A model generated the notes under the pieces. It was not told the DNA's origin, did no database searches, and was given only the letters and a program-made list of their open reading frames with translations. DNA of 64,000 bases, taken from contig JAPXFQ010000344.1 of the NCBI GenBank assembly GCA_028564705.1, positions 1,245,001-1,309,000 on the forward strand, in the 5' to 3' direction. Source of the stretch: Apricaphanius iberus. Its lineage: Eukaryota; Chordata; Actinopteri; Cyprinodontiformes; Aphaniidae. The position numbers were made by a program, and so were the translations under genes. Shown here in pieces: positions 1 through 12,120 of the stretch (positions are counted from its first letter, which is position 1; each line of letters begins with the position of its first letter).

Positions 1-570
1 AAACTCCTCCCAACCAGATGTTGTGAGTAGAGTGATCTTCAATGAGTGCCAGCGTATTGTGTAGCACTATGCAGGAGTGTCGCTGCAGTTTATATATTTG
101 TCCTTGACACAACCCTCTAGGCGCCAAAGTCGCAATATTGCGACAAGCAACATTGCTGACTTTAACGAGCCACAGCTGGAGCTAGGTCCACTAATTTAAT
201 TACTACTTTACACCAGGAGATGGCGGACATGTGTACCTTTAATCTTGGACACCTTTTTGGGTGTGTTACCATGGAAACTTTTGGAGTAAATCGGCCTTTA
301 AGTCAGCGCCGCGAGCGGGGGACGCGAGGTACAGCTGCTGCGGTCACAGTATAGAGAATGCGACTTTTAGAAAGATAAAACTTATGAGGCCGAGATGTCG
401 GAGTTCTCCGCCGTAAAGTATTGGCTTATTCAGATTCTGAAGAGAAATATTTACCTCTGATCTGTTTTTTTCTATAAATCCCAAGCTTGACGTAAAAAGT
501 GGCTCACGCAGTTTTCAGTTTTCAGAACCCGGTTTTGTGTATAAACAACTTTATGAATGAAAACCCTTGA
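1..570. mobile_element. Non-autonomous DNA-transposon-like repeat, copy 1
   Basis: Both flanks resemble a second copy at about 38.17-38.87 kb. Near the start both carry a variant of 'tatgcaggagtgtc' preceded by 'gtgatcttca'. Near the end both carry 'tttttctataaat', then an 'aagtttga/aagcttga' block, then 'ttttcagaa' and a terminus with 'tttat(g/a)aatga'. The middle here is longer and GC-richer than in copy 2. No coding frame is seen. The left end is cut by the window edge, so terminal repeats cannot be tested. The superfamily is not identified. Confidence 0.5.
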
Positions 571-1427
571 CTAGGAGAAGGACAGTAAATCCTTTGAACT
601 CTGACTATTAAAGGTTTCCCTTTTAGATCTAGCTAAATCAACAGTTGGGAAGCAGACAACATTGTCCACTTTTCCCTATACATTTATTTGTAGTCTATTT
701 AAAGAGTTAAAAGAAAATTATCCCTGTCTCTGATCTACCTTTGATCAACTGTGTAGTGTAAAATCCTTTATGAAAACTGTAGGCCTACCAAATGACCCCT
801 GCCACGTGTGTGCTGTGTCACAAAGATGTATCCATGTGATTTCATCACAAGATCACAGAGCGCTCTGAATGAAATGGATGATTCCTGCCTTTACCACAGA
901 CGGGTGGACATTGGCAGGAACTCTTCGGTTGGAGATCAGCCAGTCACAGGTTTAGCTTCCAACAGCCGGACATGACCACGCACCCAGACAAATTAACCAA
1001 AGCATACATTTTTTAAAATATGCCCATTCATTGAACCCCCCGACCCCTACCCCCCACCACTGCAGGAAAATGTTCCAAGAAAATCAAAGAGTATTCAAAA
1101 TCTACAGTTAACAAATGAAAAAGTTTTATTTTACTGACTAAAATTCTTCTTTAAGAATTAAAGCACTTATTCTGACACATCCGAGGAATTAGTGTATTAT
1201 ATTTCCAGTTTATTTGATTATTTTTATATTCAAAATAAAAATATTTCTCCAATGTTCCACCTCAATAAATTGTCCATGTTTGCTACTGCCAATTGGTTCA
1301 TCTTACAAAGCATGCTATCCAAGGCATACAGCAGCAGAGACCAGATTAGCCAGCTGCTACCTCCATGTAACAGAGTGACCTTCAGGCCGGAAAACAGCTG
1401 TTATGGTGAGATTCCCCTGTCAGCTTA
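571..1427. other. Mostly unassigned sequence
   Basis: AT-rich sequence without a recognisable gene, apart from the possible hAT relic at 881-955. Around 1037-1060 there is a C-rich run. Nothing else is supported. Confidence 0.5.
881..955 (+). pseudogene. Possible hAT transposase relic
   Basis: A 24-codon open stretch reads IPAFTTDGWTLAGTLRLE and ends at TAG. The FTTDGWT string matches the well-conserved block holding the first catalytic Asp of hAT-type (ZBED/Ac-like) transposases. The upstream sequence has stops in this frame, so only a scrap remains. No terminal repeats or 8-bp duplication were found. A chance match is possible because the evidence is one motif. Confidence 0.35.
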
Positions 1428-2160
1428 GCTAAGAACCAGGAGCTGGGATCTTGAGGATCTTCACAGTATCTTTGCTGTTCCAAGTATTGCACTTTTCTGG
1501 TCTGAGATGTCTGAGGTTCTTCCAGGGATCTGCTAAAGCCAGGGATCTGCTGAAGCCAAACTGGAGGAATGACACTAGGGGATAGTGTCATTCCTCCAGT
1601 TTGGGGTTCACTGCCCCTAGCGTCCCGATTATCAGGTTATTAGGTACAGTTTGGGATTTCTCAAGTTTCTCATGTTCTTTCTTATTAAAGTTACCATCAC
1701 TTGGTACTGCCACATCCACCACAACAGTTTTCCTTTGTTCTTTATCAATCACCAGAGTGCCTGGTTGGTACACCCTTTCCATCCTGTCTGTCTGGATCTG
1801 GAAGTCCCACAGGATCTTTGCTTGGTCACTCTCCACCACCTTTGGAGGTGTTTCCCACTTTGAGTTTGGGGTGTCCAGCCCATACTCCGCACAGATGTTT
1901 CTGTATAATATGCCAGCCACTTGGTTATGACGCTCCATGTATGCTTTCCCTGCCAGCATCTTACACCCTGCTGTTATATGCTGGATTGCCTCAGGTGCGT
2001 CTTTTCACTCACTACACCTTGGATTTGTCTGGTGTGGTAGATTTGAACCTCCATCGCTCTGGTGCTCAGAGCCTGCTCCTTTGCTGCCAGGATGAGTGCC
2101 TCTATGGTGTCCTGCAGGCCAGCCCTTTTGAGCCATTGGTAAGATTTCTCTCACACGGTT
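1428..2160 (-). pseudogene. R4/Dong (Rex6-like) retrotransposon 3' fragment, copy A
   Basis: Minus-strand remains of the C-terminal part of a non-LTR retrotransposon polyprotein with a restriction-like endonuclease. An open stretch at 1588-1959 holds MLAGKAYMERHNQVAG, then EYGLDTP, KILWDFQIQTD and TVVVDVAVPSDGN...KKEHEKLEK. The Asp-rich strand followed by spaced Lys fits the PD-(D/E)XK-like domain of R2/R4-type elements. The upstream zinc-knuckle block (CRLC...H...H) is frameshifted. The 3' end (1428-1520) aligns with copies B and C ('gcaaagatactg'). Reverse transcriptase is absent, as expected after 5' truncation. The copy carries a 17-bp tandem duplication and a quasi-palindrome not present in copies B or C. 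It cannot be functional. Confidence 0.75.
1522..1604. repeat. 17-bp tandem duplication followed by a 22-bp foldback
   Basis: Unit 'ccagggatctgctaaag' (1522-1538) is repeated with one change at 1539-1555. It is followed directly by a perfect inverted repeat: left arm 1556-1577, 5-nt loop GGGGA, right arm 1583-1604. In retrotransposon copy B the same place reads straight through ('cattcctccagtttgggg'), so the left arm is an added inverted copy of element sequence. Confidence 0.9.
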
Positions 2161-2624
2161 CATTATTTCCTGATAATGGATACCTCGTCGGGCATTATAT
2201 CTTACTGTTGGATAAAAAAAAGTGGTTGACCTAAAAATAATCACACACAGGGGTCGGAGAGAAATTGCAATCAATTGAGCTCTGCAGAGGGAGCTAAAAT
2301 TAAGTTTTTTTGCAGAGGGAGACCAGCAGAATACTGTGGTTGACCGTGTCTGTCTTTTCTCCTCCTCTCAGCTTCTCAGCTAGTCTCCTGGTCACAGTCT
2401 CAGTCTCCTGGCCTCAAAGGGTCATCCCCCTGCAGTCTCTCTTTATTCAGTCGAACTTCATTAGCCTCTTAAAAGAACAGGGTGTCATACAAAGGAACAT
2501 ATGTCTGAAACCAAATTACATTTAAAAAGTACATTTAAACTATGTGATAAAGAAAGGCACCCTAAGAAAATAATAATAATGCAACATTATTATTTTACCT
2601 AACATTTCCCTAACACTTACATTC
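2161..2624. other. Unassigned sequence between retrotransposon copies
   Basis: Contains CT-rich sequence (2340-2460) and an 'ataataat' stretch near 2565-2600. The piece at 2240-2330 repeats 'gcagagggag' twice (about 2284 and 2313). No gene or known repeat was recognised. Confidence 0.4.
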
Positions 2625-3640
2625 ACTCATTCGCTCACTGTGGGCCTTTTTTCCCATTCCAAGCTTGGGTCCTCTACCAGAGGCCTTGGAGCTTGAGGGT
2701 CCTGCGCAGTATCTTTGCTGTTCCAAGTACTGAATATTTATGGGCTGAGATGTCTGAGGTTCTTCCAGGGATCTTCTGGAGACATTCCTCCAGTTTGGGG
2801 GTCACTGCCCCAAGTGCTCCAACTACCACAGGTACTACTGTCTTTGTTCGGCCATTCTCCACCATCTTTGGAGGTGTTTCCCACTTTGACCTTGGGGTTT
2901 CCAGCCCATACTCCGCACAGATGTTTATGTATACTATGCCAGCCACTTGGTAATGATGTTCCATGTATGCTTTCCCTGCCAACATTTTAAACCCTGCTGT
3001 TATGTGCTGGATTCTCTCCGATGGCTTTTTGCACAACCTACACCTTGGGTCTTGTCTGGTGTGGCAGAGCTGGGCCTCTATTGATCTGGTGCTCAGAGTC
3101 TGCTCCTGTGCTGCCAGGATTAGTGCCTCTGTGGTGTCCTGTAGGCCAGCCCTCTCTAGCCATTGGTATGATTTCTTGAGATCAGCCAGTTCAGTTATGT
3201 TCCAGAGGTACATCCCATGTAGGAGCTTGTCCTCCTATGATGGTTCCTCCTCCAGCACCTCCTCTTCATCTTGCCATTGTCTCAGGCATTCACTGAGTAC
3301 ATCATCCGTTGAGGCCTTGTCCTTGATGTACCAATGGAGTTTCGATGTTGCCTACTCTGCTTCTATTGCCCTGCCGCTTGGCGTACACCTTTGCGGGTTG
3401 TGTTGCAAGCAGCCTGTTCATTTGTCTGGCTTCATTGTCTGTCATGTACCTCCCTAGGCGATAGGCCAAGGCTTGGAGTCTTTCTTTGGCAGTTTCGAGT
3501 GCTTCAGGTATGTATCTCTTCAGTATTGGTAATCTCATTGTACCTCTCTGGGCTTCCGTCAACTGACTTACTTCTCTCCGAGCTACCTTGATGTTAGCCT
3601 CCAAATGTCTTTTCCACGGTGGATATTGTTTCTCATGGTT
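2625..3640 (-). pseudogene. R4/Dong (Rex6-like) retrotransposon, copy B, reverse transcriptase deleted
   Basis: Minus-strand copy. The upstream part (3302-3604) reads VARREVSQLTEAQRGTM, then ETAKERLQALAYRL and NEARQMNRLLATQPAKVY, the region before the RT in this family. It then jumps to the post-RT region (2674-3213): KKSYQWLERAGLQDTTEAL, HTRQDPRCRLC, then IQHITAGFKMLAGKAYM. The complete RT core is missing between the two parts, near 3214-3300. The zinc knuckle has Phe where family members usually have the third Cys (AGF instead of AGC). Much of the endonuclease core is also gone, since the frame passes from WETPPKMVENGRTK to VVGALGAVTPKLEE. The 3' end reaches '...cccacagtgagcgaatgagtgaa' near 2625. 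It is an internally deleted, inactive derivative. Confidence 0.75.
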
Positions 3641-4500
3641 GCTCTTCTAGCCAACAACTCTGCTTAAAGATTTCACCCTAACCCTTTTCCAGTTTTATGG
3701 CAGATTGCATTTTATGCAAAATCATAATAACTAAGAATTATCCATGCCTGCATGGCTCTTTGACAGGGATCTTGTTGAAATGTGATGCCCAAAACAGATA
3801 TGATTCTGTAAAGCTGGCATTTTAGTTCTAAGCTCTCAGTTATATTGAAGTTAATGTGATAGATTTGAAAAGAAGTGTCAACAATCTGTTGGAAAACCAT
3901 TTTGCTAGTTATATCTGGATTTACTGTTAAATGTGAGCAGTTTTAATAATTTAATTTAATTATGTTTTCACATTTTTCTTTTTTAATCTGAGCTATTTTC
4001 ATACATATACACATTTAACTACTCTGTCTAAAGCAGAGGTTTGAAATGGTCTCAAAACATATCCAGCCTTTAGGTGCTAAGGCCAGTGAAGCAGTTGCTG
4101 CTTCCTATCAGTTGTAGTGAATTGTGACATAAAAAGTCATTATGCAATCAAAGCCATCACCCATTTTCAAGGGTTTTTGAACATTTGTGAGAAACCACAT
4201 ATAAAAGAGAGAAAATGATGGCTAGGCGGTTTTCACATTTCACTTCCAACAAGTCATGCTTCAGTATTATATGGCAATTACAGACACAGTTCACCTCTAT
4301 TGGCTTATCCATAAACTGTTATTCTCACATAGAACGGATTAATTTGATTGTCTCAGCTTTAAGGAAAACTTGAGTCCATAAAGTTTTAATTTTAGTGGAG
4401 GTAGGGAAAGAATATTAAAATCAAAAGCAGCAAACATTAACAGTGCCAGTGCCAATATCGTTGGAATTAACTATTTAAAGTTCAGTCAACCGCTTGCAGA

Positions 4501-4503
<3 letters not shown>
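3641..4503. other. Unassigned AT-rich sequence
   Basis: No coding frame, terminal repeats or RNA signals were recognised. Confidence 0.5.

Positions 4504-4549
<46 letters not shown>
4504..4549. repeat. (AT)n microsatellite
   Basis: About 23 AT units, ending directly at the 5' edge of retrotransposon copy C. Confidence 0.95.
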
Positions 4550-4553
<4 letters not shown>

Positions 4554-5234
4554 TTCGTGTGGTTGTTGTTCCAGGACCCTCACAACATGGAAGCTCATTT
4601 CAGGCATTATCGCGGCTAAGATAAGCAGGCACATGGATTCATACATGTGCAAAGCACAATAGGGCATTGGTAGAGATACCAGACGTGCTAAACACCACCT
4701 CCTGGTTGACAGACAATACTGCAAATCCCGAAAGAACACCACAGAGGCACTCATCTCTGCAGCACAGGAGTAGGCTCTGAGCGCCAGATCGATAGTGGCC
4801 GAGATCTACCACACCAGACAAGACCCAAGGTGTAGGCTGCGCGAAGACAATCCAGCACATAAAAGCATAAAGCATAAAGAGCAGAAGAAAGTGTTGTGGT
4901 GGATGTGGCAATACCAAGTGATGGTAACATCAAAAAGAAGGAACATGAAAAACTTGCAAAATACCAAGGGCTCAGAGAGGAGCTAGAGAAGGCTTGGATG
5001 GTGAAGGTGACAGAAGTACCCGTGGTAATCGGAGTACTCGGGGCAGTGACCCCCAAACTGGTGAAATGGCTCCAGCAGATCCCAGAAAGAACCTCAGACA
5101 TCTCAGTCCAGCAAAGTGCAGTACTTGGAACAGCAAAGATACTGCACAGGATCCTCAAGCTCCCAGGCCTCTGGTAGAGGACCCAAGCTTGGAATGGGAA
5201 AAAATGCCCACAGTGAGCGAGAGGGGAATTTTTT

Positions 5235-5235
<1 letters not shown>
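4550..5235 (+). pseudogene. R4/Dong (Rex6-like) retrotransposon, copy C, with two internal deletions
   Basis: Plus-strand copy lying between two TA microsatellites. It starts inside the segment before the RT (TTWKLISGIIAAKISRHMDS) and jumps at about 4720 to the post-RT region (TTEALISAAQE, then HTRQDPRCRL). It skips the zinc knuckle near 4840-4860 and resumes at the endonuclease: VVDVAIPSDGN, EHEKLAKYQGLREELEKAW, VPVVIGVLGAVTPKL and the C-terminal ISVQQSAVLGTAKILHRIL...LPGLW with stop near 5175. The final 'aagcttggaatggg' and 'cacagtgagcgagaggg' match the 3' end of copy B. Several frameshifts and stops are present. The endonuclease frame (4896-5177) is the best preserved part of any of the three copies. 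Confidence 0.8.

Positions 5236-5294
<59 letters not shown>
5236..5294. repeat. (TA)n microsatellite at retrotransposon 3' end
   Basis: About 28 TA units directly after the 3' end of copy C ('gaggggaattttttt'). Together with the 4504-4549 array it suggests insertion into, or a tail made of, TA repeats. The related insect element Dong is known to use TAA repeats. Confidence 0.95.
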
Positions 5295-5297
<3 letters not shown>

Positions 5298-6338
5298 TGT
5301 ATGATAAATAGATTGTTGCTTTTGATGTAAATTTGTTAAAAGCTAACATCGCGATAAACTTCCTAGCAGTGCTTTTACAGGCCTACCTCTAAAACTGGCT
5401 TGTTATGACATTAATGTTAATGGTGGTGATTCAGAATGTGCTGACTACAGATCTGCAGATCTTACGAGGATCAATAAGGACTGCACATATGTAAATGTAG
5501 TCATTAAATCTCTTTTCAGTTGGATGTCTGGCTTCAGGGAGTATCCAATAACCAGTGACAGTCAAGATAGACAAATTATTTCAACCTTGAGAAGTTAAGG
5601 AGGTCTCCCTTTCTGTTTTGCGGGACATGAGGTCTCATTCTTTGATCTAGACATGCAAAGTGTGCTGGTGTGGATCTTTTGGGTGATAAAGTGAAGTTAG
5701 ATATACAAGAATATCTGCACATGCTGAATGCAAATGTAGTGGTATCTAGCTCACATTATCCACAGCAACAGCTTCAGCATGGCTTGCACTCTAAATCCTC
5801 ATACATAAAGGTAGAAATGGGGACAGCCACATGAGAACATTTAATCAGAAACGAATGTAGTATCCCTGAGGCCTAAACAATGCTCACCTATGCAGATTGC
5901 TCTGTAAATTGTCTTTCTGTTAATGTGTTTGACCTCAGGTACAATATTTTCTACTTTGTTTTCCATCGTCTGATAGTCAGAGCTTGAAGTGAGAAAAATT
6001 GGGGACATGTGCTGAAGTGGAAATGTTGACTGCACTGCACTACCTGACCTCAATTACTTTCTCTGTAGATAAGATAAGCCTGTTTTGATAGATAATTCAA
6101 CTTCTTCTGAAAACAATGTGGGATATTATGAGTCAAGAGGCTTTTGTCCTTGTGACTTTTTCCTACAATATATCAGTATGTTCTGACACATTTAATGTGT
6201 TTTCTCCCTCTTTTTTTCTTATGGTGATATTTTATACTTTTGCCTTTTGTCAAATTCTAATAGTCTCATAATACAGAAACTTAAAAAATACATTTGCTTT
6301 GTATATTTGTAATATTACAGTATACACACTCAACAGTA
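5295..6338. other. Unassigned sequence
   Basis: AT-rich. No gene or known repeat was recognised before the Tc1 element. Confidence 0.5.
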
Positions 6339-6340
6339 TA

Positions 6341-6520
6341 CAGACGTGGACAAAATTTTTGGTACCCTTCATTAAATCAAAGAAAAACTCATAATGGTCA
6401 CAGAAATAACTTTAATCTGACAAAAGTAATAATAAATAAAAATTATATAAATGTTGACCAATGAAAGTCAGACATTGCTTTTCATCCATGCTTCAACGGA
6501 ATTATTTAAAAAATAAATGC
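6341..6520. repeat. Left terminal inverted repeat of the Tc1-type element
   Basis: Reverse complement of 7642-7821 with scattered substitutions. It starts with CAGACGTGGAC directly after TA. Confidence 0.93.
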
Positions 6521-6558
6521 ATGAAACAGGCCTGGACAAAAATGATGGTACCCACAAC

Positions 6559-7634
<1,076 letters not shown>

Positions 7635-7641
7635 TGAGTGA

Positions 7642-7821
7642 GCATTTATTTTTTAAATAATTCTGTTGAAGCATGGATGAAAAGCAATGTCTGACTTTCA
7701 TTGGTCAACATTTATATAATTTTTAATTATTATTACTTTTGTCAGATTAAAGTTATTTCTTTGACCATTATGAGTTTTTCTTTTATTTAATGAAGGCTAC
7801 CAACAATTTTGTCCACGTCTG
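7642..7821. repeat. Right terminal inverted repeat of the Tc1-type element
   Basis: Partner of 6341-6520. It ends in GTCCACGTCTG directly before TA 7822-7823. Confidence 0.93.
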
Positions 7822-7823
7822 TA

Positions 7824-8454
7824 TGTGGGCTAAAACATGAAAAAGTAATGTATGCATACATTTCTTCTAAAGTAATACTTTAAAATTAGTAAAAACACAT
7901 TACTGTACGGTTTAATGTATATAGTTAAAGAGAAGAAGTACTTCTCTGTGGTGCATAAGGCTGTGATTTTTCCTTTTGCTAGTATAAATAGAATAATTCT
8001 TTAAAAAAATGTATGATGAAGGTTTGTGCAGTCAGCAGTATTTTTTTCCTGGCTGCTTCCTGGTTATTTAACAGTGCAAGTACACCAGGAAAGCTACCCC
8101 AGAGTTTTTTTGCGTTATTTTTTAACCTATGATTACTGTCTGTTGCAGTCTTTTCCCATCCTGGCTTGCAGCTGCTGAGAGCCAGATTTGATGTGCACAG
8201 GGCAGACTCAGTGAATGCAGTATTTAACTTATGTGATAGGCATTGCTAACTACATTGCTGAGAAAGTAATTTCCCGACATAGCCCTGTTCAAAATGAGCT
8301 GAGGCACTTTTCAAATTATATTCTTATATTGGGTCTTAATAGGTACAGCCTTGATGGTCCTACCATAGAGTTAGATATTATCTCCACAGGCACTGTGTGT
8401 CCCTAGCCGTTCAGCCTTTTATTGTAGACGCTTTGCCATCTTGGATAAGGCAAG
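7824..8454. other. Unassigned sequence
   Basis: AT-rich, with no feature recognised. Confidence 0.5.
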
Positions 8455-8690
8455 TGATCTTTGGTTCTGTGCAAATCTGAAGAGTTTGACAGCGGATTCC
8501 TTGGAGGTAGACTACTTGGTGTAGAGTGATAAGAGCAGTGGACACAGGGACAGATCCCTGTGGGGTAACATGGCTGACGGCCAGACGTGATTTCTCCAGG
8601 ACCCCCATGCTGTTCTCTGCCTGTCAGAATGCTTGTGAATCAATGACAGATGATTCATGATACACTGGTAGCCCTTTCTGTTACAGATGT
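8455..8690 (-). pseudogene. Possible LINE-derived fragment
   Basis: The stretch 'agatccctgtggggtaacat' (8550-8569), with the following 'ttctccaggacccccatgctg' region and 'ctgtcagaatgcttgtgaatc', has the look of the reverse strand of a common fish LINE reverse-transcriptase segment. It has no intact frame. Family assignment rests on remembered resemblance only. Confidence 0.35.
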
Positions 8691-10640
8691 TACTGTGTGG
8701 CATACATTTCAATCTGATTTTCTGTCTGAAAATTACCAGGTTTTATCATCATTACATAACGTTATCAAATTATCTACTTGTCATCATCAAAATAGAATGT
8801 ACTTCTTATGTTATTATTAACGTGTATTATAAAATGTCACATATTAGGCTGAAAGAGCACAAAGAGGAGCACTTTAAATTATCTGTTTTGTTCCACATAA
8901 AAAAAATCTAATATCATGTCATTGTTGTTTTTTTGCTTTTAAAAAATGGCAAAGAAGGCATACTGCAAACAATATGCGACATAAAGTAGTTTGTCACACT
9001 GAATTTTGGGTTTCAATTACTTGTCTGCAGAATAGCCAAAAAAGTTAAAGAAAAAAGCTAATCGTACTGCCTCTGAAGTTTTGCAAAGAGTTGAGGTGTA
9101 TGTGAATGAATAATGTTTTCTTGGATTTATTTATTTTTTGTGAAATCTGATTTTCTTCTTGTCCCCCTCTTTCCTGTAAATACTGAATACAGAAGTTATT
9201 TCTTGAAGGATAATCTTGCGCTTGTAATATCAGATTTGCTCTGATAAAAAAAAAAAACTTTCAAGAGAATTTATGTTTGCAAATTTCTCTTCATTGCAAT
9301 TCCCTCTGAAGTTTAGATGAAAAAAATAAAAATAAAACACAACAACTAGACATTGGCACAGCCAACGGATTTCAGCACACATGAAGGAAAGGCACAGCAA
9401 AAGTGCTAAAAATTCAGCATCAACATAATGCCCTACTGTGTTAATTAATTCCCTTTACCCAGGCTCATATTTTTCAAGAAAATTAATTCTGCTGACTGAT
9501 TTGCTTTTGTAAAAATGTAATAGTATGCCACTGCTCTGCTCACTCATCTGGAACTGATGGGGGGAAAAGAAAATATCAATTGAGAGCTCCTTAACATTTG
9601 GATTCAGATTTAATAGAGATTGAAATTCATTCTCATTTTTATTCATACAAACCTTTTTTTAACTTCAACAGTAGGGCTTATACATGGAAAATAGAATAAA
9701 AGGGAGCAAATGAAGGAATCTGTCTCCAAAAAGAATCATTAGACTATTTCAAACAGAGAAGAAAAATAGCATTAAGTCAAATAAATGCCATTAAATACAA
9801 TGGTTTCACAGTAGTACCTTGTTAAAGAGACTTTTTCTCCTGAAATAATGATCTTACAAAATGATTCCAATGCGAAAGCAAGTGCAGTGAAACAGTGTTG
9901 GCCTTTTCAGGTGAGCTATGTGCATGACATTTCTCTTATCAACTCTCTGGAGCATACTGAAACCATGATGTCTATTTGTTTTTTTGCAGAACCAGCATTG
10001 CACTATATTTTACACAGTTAGCGAGACGGAGAGGACATTTTAAAAACAAGCCGTTTCTGGTTTGTCACTCTCACACGCCCACAGACTGCATGCTCCAGCC
10101 TCAGCTAAGTCTGACAGCATTGAATATATTCTCTGTCCTCTGAATAGGCAAAAGCCTATGCATTAAAGGGAGACTCTAAACCCTTTATTTATTTATATGT
10201 ACTTTCCGTTGTGTAATATGTCTTTGTTACATTTCCTTTTTTTTCTGGACTTTTTTTTTCCAAATTAAAATAACAGATGCTCAGATAAAGAACATAACAT
10301 AAAGACATTAAAAGAGAACTAGATTATGAATTCCATAACAAATTGTATATGTGATGTATTTTTTATCTCTTTGGTTTTAGACACACAATTTATCTTGCTT
10401 TGTTATTCTTTTGTACCACATATAGGTGATATGTTTTCAAAAGTAAGCATAGGAAAAAAATAAGCATCAGTGAAAAAAATGCTTTTATTTAACACATTTG
10501 TAAGGCAATGTTTTGAAACATGCTTTTTTAAAGAAAAAACAAAACAAGTAAGCTCTAGTGGCAGCAGATCTTGATCAATAAAGCTTGTTAAGAATTTCCC
10601 ACTGACATCAGAAAACAACAACCTTTCTTTCAGGCATAAC
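8691..10640. other. Unassigned AT-rich sequence, about 2 kb
   Basis: Long T and A runs (for example 9246-9258) and no coding or repeat signature that can be named. The short frames present are consistent with chance. Confidence 0.5.
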
Positions 10641-10894
10641 AGTGACTTGCAAAGTAATAATACTGCTTGAACTATTTCACATTTTGTTTCGTTACAACCA
10701 CAAAATCAATGCATTCTGATGCATAACTGTGAAGAGGCTGTTAAAAGAAAACTTGTATTTAAATTTAAATGTGTGCAAATGGTGTGCAATTATATGAGCA
10801 CACTGCACAAGTGTATGTACATCTATTTATGAACTAGAGAAAATTGGTGAACAGTGTAACTGAGATCAAGAAACACATGTGACAGATCATGGAT

Positions 10895-10930
<36 letters not shown>

Positions 10931-11056
10931 GGGCTAAGTACTGTTGAAAACTTGGCCATCCAACTAGACTAGTTGGACAAGGACACCATTAACTAGAGAA
11001 AGAAGCGATAGACTCCTGGTAACTCTGGTGGAGCTACAGAGATCCACAGCTCAGGG
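10641..11056 (+). mobile_element. Tc1-like transposon relic
   Basis: The 5' part (10643-10720) reads like the terminal region of a common fish Tc1-like element ('tgacttgcaaagtaat', 'ttcacattttgtttcgttac', 'aatgcattctgatgc'). The later part (10950-11055) resembles the transposase N-terminal region ('ggacaaggacaccattaac', 'ggtaactctggtggagc', 'agatccacagctcagg'). The rest of the element is missing and an (AT)n tract sits in the middle. Confidence 0.6.
10893..10930. repeat. (AT)n microsatellite
   Basis: Interrupted AT tract inside the Tc1-like relic. Confidence 0.9.
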
Positions 11057-11162
11057 GTAAGTATATTATGGAACTTTTTTGGTGCAAAAGTATTTTTGTC
11101 TTTTAACTGCTAATTTAAAGTAACAGAGGACTATTTTGTGGCAGTTTTGTAGTTGTATATTT

Positions 11163-11210
11163 TTCAATTCAATTCAGTTTATTTATATAGCGCCGTTTCA
11201 CAACAGATGT
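11163..11210 (-). mobile_element. L2 LINE 3' terminal scrap
   Basis: 'ttcaattcaattcagtttat', then 'ttatatagcgccgtttcaca', is the reverse complement of the 3' end of the L2 element ending at 52528. Only about 48 bp remain. It lies 95 bp from a second, longer L2 copy in the same orientation, so it is either a very short insertion or a duplicated tail. Confidence 0.7.
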
Positions 11211-11303
11211 TTTACTCATTCTACTTTCAGTTTAACTTATTTATGTTTGTAAGAAGTTCAAAGCTTGGGGATATTGTTTTATAAACCAACTCTCCTTTAA
11301 TTT

Positions 11304-12120
11304 TCAATTCAATTCAGTTTATTTATATAGCGCCATTTCACAACAGATGTCATCTCAAGGCACTTTACAAGAAGAGTTATTACAATACAATGTTTAATGT
11401 AGAAATTAGAGAACCACAGAAGATTGCGTCGTGTAATTCTCAGCAATCCCTCACACTGAGCAAGCATGAAGCGACAGTGGAAAGGAAAAACTCCCTTTTA
11501 ACAGGAAGAAACCTCCGGCAGAACCAGGCTCAGCACAAGCCGTCATCTGCCGAGACCGTCTGGGGTTTGGAGAATACAGAACAGAGATAAAGGACAGAGA
11601 CACAGAAAAAACAACAGAACTGATGCAGAAGTTTGTTGCAGGACGTGGAGAACTTTCCGTCACTGCAATGCCATCTTAGTCAGGGTCGTCAAGCAGGGCG
11701 GGTCAGGAGCACCTACTGTAGGAAGAGACTAAGAGAAAGCAGGTTAGGGCTTGAACTGACGGCACATCATGCAGTTGGGGAGAAGTAGGAGAGAAAGTAG
11801 GAACAGACTCTAATAATGTCCTCCAACAGCCTAGCCTAAAGCAGCACAGCTACTAACATTAACCTGTCTCCTAGCTACTAGGAGACCTGGCTACTAACAC
11901 TCTCTACCTGGCTTACATTAATCTATCTCTACTTAGCTACTCTACCTCTTCCTATCTCTTCCTAGCTTTTGACCCCCTACCTGACTACTAACATTAACCT
12001 GTCTCTTCCTAGCTACCTGTCTAACCTGTCTCTAACTGTTTTAAAAGTTTTAAGCCTAGTTTTAAATATAGACAAGTTCTCTGCTTCACGAACCAACCCT
12101 GGGAGCTGGTTCCATTTTTT
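11304..12120 (-). mobile_element. L2-clade LINE, 3' part, 5'-truncated
   Basis: Minus strand. It starts with the ATTGA-type tail and 'tttatatagcgccatttcaca'. It continues through the 3' UTR seen in the 49.7-52.5 kb copy ('aggcactttaca', 'ttttaacaggaagaaacctc', 'gtcatctgcc'), and ends in a remnant of the ORF2 C-terminus near 12040-12120 ('gggagctggttccat'). Between 11815 and 12035 it carries an irregular CCTAGCTAC/TAACATTAACC-type repeat not seen in the other L2 copies. No coding capacity remains. Confidence 0.8.
11815..12035. repeat. Cryptic CT-rich repeat (CTAGCTAC / CTAACATTAACCTGTCTC)
   Basis: 'actaacattaacctgtctc' occurs twice (about 11853 and 11988) among many variants of 'cctagctac' and 'ctctacct'. 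It looks like slippage-grown sequence inside the L2 3' UTR. Confidence 0.75.

Noticed and set aside
1192..1428. 78-codon plus frame
   Set aside because: Low-complexity AT-rich start, no motif, and it runs into the antisense of retrotransposon copy A.
4482..5349. Frames with long Ile-Tyr runs
   Set aside because: They are translations of the TA microsatellites on either side of retrotransposon copy C.
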